A stretch of DNA of 64,000 nt, from NCBI GenBank assembly GCA_903632075.3, contig CAHIKZ030000583.1, positions 1,507,501 to 1,571,500 on the forward strand, given 5' to 3'. Numbering within the stretch: position 1 is the stretch's first letter; every line of letters begins with the position of its first letter. The position numbers and the translations under genes were made by a program. The DNA is from Acanthosepion pharaonis. Taxonomy: Eukaryota; Mollusca; Cephalopoda; Sepiida; Sepiidae. Under the pieces are notes generated by a model that had not been told where the DNA came from, did no database searches, and worked only from the letters and a program-made list of their open reading frames with translations. Below, piece after piece: positions 58,101 through 64,000 of this stretch.

Positions 58101-61100
58101 AACAAATCGGAAGAAAATTACAATTTTGGAAACCCACTGAAGTTTAAAAAATTAAATTTTGGTACAATGACCCATAAGGTGTTGATATTCCGTTTAACAA
58201 ACAAATCAAAAAATGAAACCCACCAAGAAAATTAAATTTTGGTATTAATGACCAAGGTGTTGATATTCCGTTTAACAAACAAATCAAATGAAACCCAATT
58301 AATTTGGAAATGACCCATAAGGTGTTGATATCCGTTTAACAAATCAAATGACCGCAAATTTTGGTATTAAATAAGGAGTTGATATTCTGTTTTAACAAAC
58401 AAATAAATAAACCACCAAGAAAATTAAATTTTTGTATTAAATGACCCATAATATGTTGATATCTGTTTAACAAACAAATCAAATGAAACCCAAAAAAATT
58501 AAATTTTGTATAATGACCAAAGTTGGAAGAAAATTAAATTTTGGCATTAAATGACATTATAAGTTGAGTTGATATTATTGGTTTAAGAAACAAATCAAAA
58601 TGAAACCCACCAAGAAAAATTAAATTTTGTATTAAATGACCTATAAGGTGTTGATATTCCGTTTAACAAACAAATCTAATGAAACCCACCAAGAAAATTA
58701 AATTTGGTATTAATGACCCATAAGGTGTTGATATTCTGTTTAACAAACAAATCAAATGAAACCACCAAGAAATTAAATTTTGGTATTAAATGACCCATAA
58801 GGTGTTGATATTCGTTTAACAAACAAATCAAATGATCTATACATTTCCGGAACCCAAATGACGCATAAGGAGTTGATATTTTTTTTAACAAACAAATCAA
58901 ATGAAACCCACGAAGAAAATTAAATTTTGTATTAAATGACCCATAAGGTGTTGATTCGTTTAACAAACAAATCAAATGTATAAAGTCAAATGAAAATTAA
59001 TATAAATGACCCATAAGGTTTGAACAAACAAAACCAAAAATGAAACCCACCAAGAAAAAATTAAATTAAATTAAGGGGAGCGATATTAAACAAAAATAAA
59101 TTTGATTTCCTATAAGGTGTTGATAACAAATGAAACCCACCAAGAAAATTAAATTTTGCATTTTTGTTGATATTCGTTTAACAAACAAATCAAATGAAAC
59201 CCACCAAGAAAATTAAATTTTAAAAATGACCCATGAGTTGATATTCCGTTTAACAAACAAATCAAATGAAACTACCAAGAAAATTAAATTTTGTATTAAA
59301 TGACCCATAAGGTGTTGATATCCGTTTAACAAACAATCAAATGAAACCCACCAAGATATCATATTCAAACAAAATGACACCAAGAAAAAAATTGATATTC
59401 CGTTTAACAAACAAATCAAAATGAAACCCACCAAGAAAATTGATATTTTTAAACAAAATCAAATGAAACCCACCAAGAAAATTAAATTTTAGTATTAACG
59501 CGTCAAGGATTATAGACGACAAAATCAAATGAAACCCATAGACCATAAGGTGCATCCGTTTAACAAACAAATTAAATGAAACCCAGTAACATAAGGTGTT
59601 GATATTCTGTTTAACAAACCAAATGAAACCCACCAAGAAAATTAAATTTTGGCTAAAAGGTCTGATATTCCGGTTTTGAGGAACAAAATTGACATCCGTT
59701 TAACAAACAAATCAAATGAAACCCACCAAGAAAATTAAATTTGGTTAAATGGAGTTGGTTGAAAGATGCCAGTACTAAATTTTGGTATTAAAAACAAATG
59801 TTCAAGAAAAAATTGCATAAGGATTTATCAAATGTTCATTGTTTTAATGAAACCCACCAAGAAAATTAAATTTGGTAGTAATGACGCATAAGGGGGTCCC
59901 AATCTACGGGCAAACAGTGTCAAACACTATGAACGAAAAAAATGCATTCTTATAGCAAAAAATTGAAACCAATAGATTTTAATAGTAAAAAAAATTACAA
60001 AGAACAAAGAAAATTATATTTCAACAGTAAATGACCCATAAGGAGTTGATGTTTAACAAACAAATCAAATGTTAAAAAATTACAAGTCAAATCAAAGCAC
60101 CCAAGAAAAAAAATTGTGCATTGAAATGAGCATTAACAAACAAATCAAATGCCCAAGAAATTAAATTTAAGACCAATTGATATGTCAAAATGAAACCCAC
60201 CAAGAAAATTAAATTTGGCATCAAATCAGTTGAAGTTTAACAAACAAATCAAATGAAACCCACTAAAAAATTAAATTTTGATATTCCGTTATTTTTCGGT
60301 ACTAAATTTTGGCATTAAATGACGCATAAGGAGTTGATAGGAAACCCAAGAAAATTAAATTTTGGCATAAAGAGTTGATATGTTTAACAAACAATCAAAT
60401 TACCAAGAAATTAAATTTTGAAATACAGACAAGGTATTAAAATGAAAATTAATATTCCGTTTAACAAACAAATCAAATGAAACCACCAAGAAATTAAATT
60501 TTGGCATTAAAGTTGACGTTTAACAAACAAATCAAATGAAACCAAGAAAAATTAAATTTCATATTAAATGAGTTGATATCCGTTTAACAAACAAACAAAT
60601 GAAACCCACCAAGAAAATTAAATTTGTATTAAAAAAGTAACAAACAAATCAAATGAAACCCCCAAGAAAAAAATTAAATTTTGGTATTAAAAATGAATTA
60701 AGGTGTTGATATCTGTTTAACAAACAAATCAAATGAAACCCACGAAAAAATTAAATTTTGCAAATCAATGAAAACCCACCAAGAAAACAAATTTTGGTAT
60801 TAAATGACCATAAGGTGTTGATAAAAAAAATCAAATGAAACCCACCAAGAAAATTAAATTTTGGCATTAAAAATTTGAGTTGGATATTCCGTTTAACAAA
60901 CAAATCAAATAAAACCCACCAACAGTAAAATTAAATTTTGTCCATTTAACAAAAAACAATCAAAGAACCCACCAAGAAAATGATGATATTCCGTTTAACA
61001 AACAAATCAAATGAAAACCAAGAAAATTAAATTTTGATATTAACAAACAAATCTAATGCCCCCACCAAGATGTTGGCATTAAATGACGTATACGATATTA

Positions 61101-61545
61101 ACAACAAATCAAATGAAACCCCCAAGAAAATTAAATTTTGGTATTAAATGTGTTGATATTCCGTTTAACAAACAAATCAAATGAAACCCACCAAGAAAAT
61201 TGACGTAACAAAACAAATTAAATGACCCCGAAGAAAAATTAAATTTGGTATTAAATGACCCATAAGGTGTTGATATTCCGTTTAACAAACAAATCAAATG
61301 AAACCCACCAAGAAAATTAAATTTTGGTATTAAATGACCCATAAGGTGTTGATATGCCAAGTTAAACAAACAAATCAAATCAAATCTCCCAAGAAAATTG
61401 AAATTTTGGCATTAAATGACGCATAGGGAGTTGATGCTGTTAAACACACAAATTAAATCAAAGCTTCCAAGAAAATTAAATTTCAAACATTAAATGACCC
61501 ATAAGATGTTGATATGCCGTTAAACAAAGCATGCCAAATTAAACC
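52171..61545 (-). repeat. 79-bp satellite array, about 118 monomer lengths
   Basis: The monomer comprises GTTGATATTCCGTTTAACAA, ACAAATCAAATGAAACCCAC, CAAGAAAATTAAATTTTGGT and ATTAAATGACCCATAAGGT. The 79-bp period is exact between 53101 and 53180. Two variants occur: GGTATTAAATGACCC..AAGGTG and GGCATTAAATGACGC..AAGGAG. Many monomers are truncated or have indels. ATTAAATGACC..AAGG.GTTGATATKCCGTTTAACAAA is homologous to the E end unit read on the minus strand. Open frames on either strand are satellite translations. Confidence 0.95.
59895..60030 (-). mobile_element. Element E body fragment inside the satellite
   Basis: GGGCAAACAGTGTCAAACAC, TATGAACGAAAAAAATGCAT and ATTACAAAGAACAAAGAAAA repeat the segment at 52031-52130, more completely. 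It marks an E body joined directly to 79-bp monomers. Confidence 0.55.
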
Positions 61546-61649
61546 CCACACACACTTACTACCCCTAAGTGTATATCACTGAAAATTTATTAAAGAAAAT
61601 GCGCTGTCGAAAGTATTTTTTTAATAAAATTTTTTCGAGTAGACGAAAA

Positions 61650-62041
61650 TGTTTTGCTTTGTATTGTTTTAAGGCATATTGACCTCAATGAGTTATTAAA
61701 TGCCAACAAGATTTTTATTGCTAATATTTTTTTAAAAAAAAAAATATATATTGCTGCTAATATATATATATTTTTTTCCAAAAATATATTGCTGGTAATA
61801 TTCTTACTTCAAAAAATTTATTGCTGGTATTAAAACCTATTTTCACATATTCATAGTGTTTTGACCCCATAGTTGTGACCTGAACAGGTGCTACCACCAC
61901 GGGTCACTGTGGACCTGGGAACATCAGCAATTAAGAGGTGGTTCCACGCTCCTCAAAACCTCCTGATCAGAGGCCTTGCTGTTGGACGTAGTTTATCGTC
62001 TTACCCAGGACACGAATGTAGATTATCGTCATACCAGGATG
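61650..62041 (+). mobile_element. Element E, copy 5
   Basis: One end unit (AAGGCATATTGACCTCAATG then AGTTATTAAATGCCAACAAG), a short internal array, body (GTGCTACCACCACGGGTCAC, AAGAGGTGGTTCCACGCTCC) and two TTTATCGTC/GATTATCGTC units. It faces the opposite way to the adjacent satellite. Confidence 0.75.
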
Positions 62042-62121
62042 TTTCACAAGTAATGAAACAAAAATGAAGGGCTGGTAATATTATCACAAATGTATAGCTG
62101 GTAATATTTTTTGAAATGTAT

Positions 62122-62460
62122 AGTTTGGGTTTGTTTTCTGGCATATTAATCTCAATGGGTTATTTTATACTGAAAAGATTTTTATTGTTGGTAATATTTT
62201 CTTTTTAAAAAATTTATTGCTGGTAAAAAATTTTGTAAATGATTTCTGGTATTGAAATCTATTTTTACACTTTCATAGTGTTTTTGAGTCATGTTAGTGG
62301 GGGGCAACTATTTACCCATAGCTGGGACCCTAACAGTTGCTACCACCCCAGGTCAGTGTGGACCTGGGAACACCAGCAATTAAGAGGTGGTTCAAAGCTC
62401 CTCAAACCACCTGATAAGAGGCCTTGTTGCTGGAAGTTTATCGTCATACACAGGACGGGG
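62122..62460 (+). mobile_element. Element E, copy 6
   Basis: End unit TTTTCTGGCATATTAATCTC..ATGGGTTATTT, a minimal internal array, body (CCCATAGCTGGGACCC, AAGAGGTGGTT) and one GTTTATCGTCATACACAGGA unit. Between E5 and E6 (62060-62118) internal-array units remain. Confidence 0.75.
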
Positions 62461-62609
62461 TAGACGAAAAATTGTACTGTTTGAAAGGAAACAGAACGAC
62501 CACTCAAGTATGAATATCCACTAAAAATAACGTTTAAAGTGATCAAAAATAAATCGCATTGTTTATGTTTCGGATAGGTAACTAAGCAGTTACAAACTGT
62601 TGGGAATCG

Positions 62610-62760
62610 AAGCGAGAAAAATGTGCTTTAAAGGCCGCATACAACCGGGTTTAGTTGCAACAATCTTCGTGGTCGATAGGTTTTAAGAGCATGAACGGTC
62701 CCCTCTGCAAAGGGACACGGGATCGTACCCATAACGGAGGACTCATTTCTCTTTAACAAC
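62610..62760 (+). mobile_element. tRNA-like SINE candidate
   Basis: GTGGTCGATAGG (A-box-like, about 62669-62680), an anticodon-like hairpin GTCCC/GGGAC and GGGATCGTACCC (B-box-like T arm) occur in tRNA order. No other copy is visible, and the preceding GGCCGCATACAACCGGG resembles 11658. Confidence 0.4.
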
Positions 62761-62933
62761 ATTTATAGAATATTCGACAAAAAATACTGCTTGAAATATA
62801 CGAGGCGTCAATTCATATATGGACATACACTAAAAATAATCGTTTAAAATGAGAAATACATATATTCTCTTATTTAATTTAGATTTTTAGTTATATTGCA
62901 CACACACATACACACACACATAAAAACACGGGG

Positions 62934-62964
<31 letters not shown>

Positions 62965-62972
62965 GAAGAGTT

Positions 62973-63016
<44 letters not shown>

Positions 63017-63060
63017 GAAGAGTTTAGATAAATATATAGATAGATAGATAATGAAGAGTT

Positions 63061-63096
<36 letters not shown>

Positions 63097-63288
63097 GAAG
63101 AGTTTAGAGAGATAGATAATGAAGACTTTAGATAGATAGATAGATAGATAATGAAGAGTTTAGATAGATAGATAGATAGATAATGAAGAGTTTAGAGAGA
63201 TAGATAATGAAGAGTTTAGATAGATAGATAAATAGATAGATAGATAGATAGATAATGAAGAGTTTAGAGAGATAGATAATGAAGAGTT

Positions 63289-63324
<36 letters not shown>

Positions 63325-63340
63325 GAGATACTGAAGACTT

Positions 63341-63380
<40 letters not shown>

Positions 63381-63452
63381 GAAAGTTTAGAGAGATAGAT
63401 AATGAAGACTTTAGATAGATAGATAGAGAGATAGATAGATAATGAAGACTTT

Positions 63453-63483
<31 letters not shown>

Positions 63484-63535
63484 GAAGATAGATAGATAGA
63501 GAGATAGATTTTAGAGAGATAGATAATGAAGAGTT

Positions 63536-63579
<44 letters not shown>

Positions 63580-63645
63580 GAAGAGTTTAGAGAGATAGAT
63601 GATGAAGAGTTTAGATAGATTAATAGATAGATAGATAGATAGATA
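62934..63645 (+). repeat. (GATA)n array with ATGAAGAGTTTA spacers
   Basis: GATA runs of varying length are separated by about 17 copies of AATGAAGAGTTTA or AATGAAGACTTTA, often followed by a GAGAGATAGATA half-unit. It is a compound minisatellite built like the array at 14.2 kb. Confidence 0.95.
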
Positions 63646-64000
63646 TGACAAAAGTTAAATAGTATTTCGTGCCTTTATTTATTGCATAATGATATATATA
63701 TATATATATACACACACATTGTGTGTGTATGTCACCACAAAATGTATCCTTTCCGGTTACATCCATAATGTAGTAGACATCCGACAACATTCTTATTTCT
63801 CCACTTAACCTGTCTTTTGACTTATCTCTCTAAAACTCTGTTAAGTTTTAATCTCCCACCTTCTCTCGTCTGTTTACCCCTCTCTTGTTTTTTTCTGTTT
63901 TCTTTTTGAATTTTAGGGTCGGATGAATTGGATCGTATTTACGATTCCAATGGAATAAATTATGACCATGGAATATTAGTGTTTAAGCCTTTTTATCATA
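63646..64000. other. Gene-free right edge
   Basis: (TA)n at 63693-63710 followed by a small CA/GT palindrome; otherwise nothing recognised. Confidence 0.5.

Overview
This is AT-rich, repeat-dominated, non-coding animal DNA. I found no intact host gene, no tRNA or rRNA gene, no CRISPR array and no bacterial-style operon. Very long (TA)n, (GATA)n and (TTC)n tracts, tRNA-derived SINEs, Tc1 and mariner DNA transposons, RTE/jockey-type LINE tails, a Penelope-like element and solo LTRs together suggest a large metazoan genome. I favour a mollusc, probably a coleoid cephalopod such as an octopus. That assignment is inference from repeat style; no marker gene confirms it.

Layout. 0-7 kb: a LINE fragment cut by the window edge, an unclassified repeat in three copies, two solo LTRs with clear 5-bp target-site duplications, and a broken Tc1 transposon. 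8-10 kb: two copies of a tRNA-derived SINE and a Penelope-like fragment with a GIY-YIG nuclease frame. 11-13.5 kb: a cluster of near-perfect palindromes, a second SINE family and a 381-bp tandem repeat. 14-19 kb: (GATA)n arrays, a foldback family and a long inverted repeat. 19-25 kb: two copies of a non-autonomous element called here E, a LINE tail, three mariner deletion derivatives and a 125-bp satellite. 26-29.6 kb: more SINEs, an LTR-like block and a transposase remnant. 29.6-51.5 kb: an 11.2-kb segment present twice in tandem. 52.2-61.5 kb: a 79-bp satellite. 61.6-64 kb: two more E copies and a (GATA)n array.

Two stories stand out. First, hammerhead-ribozyme architectures occur in three repeat families: the SINE (best copy on the minus strand at 9582-9624), the 3' region of the Penelope-like element (9461-9501), and the foldback family (15334-15372, and both strands of 18514-18604). 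Stems I, II and III and the core bases can be traced by eye. Second, the 79-bp satellite is homologous to the end unit of element E, which is present once in E1, E2, E5 and E6, about four times in E3 and E4, and about 118 times in the array. This looks like a satellite growing out of a transposon end.

Quality caution. The second copy of the 11.2-kb segment differs from the first mainly by small indels, and the 79-bp array is full of truncated monomers. That pattern fits a poorly polished long-read consensus at least as well as natural divergence, so fine structure from about 40.8 to 61.5 kb should be treated with care.
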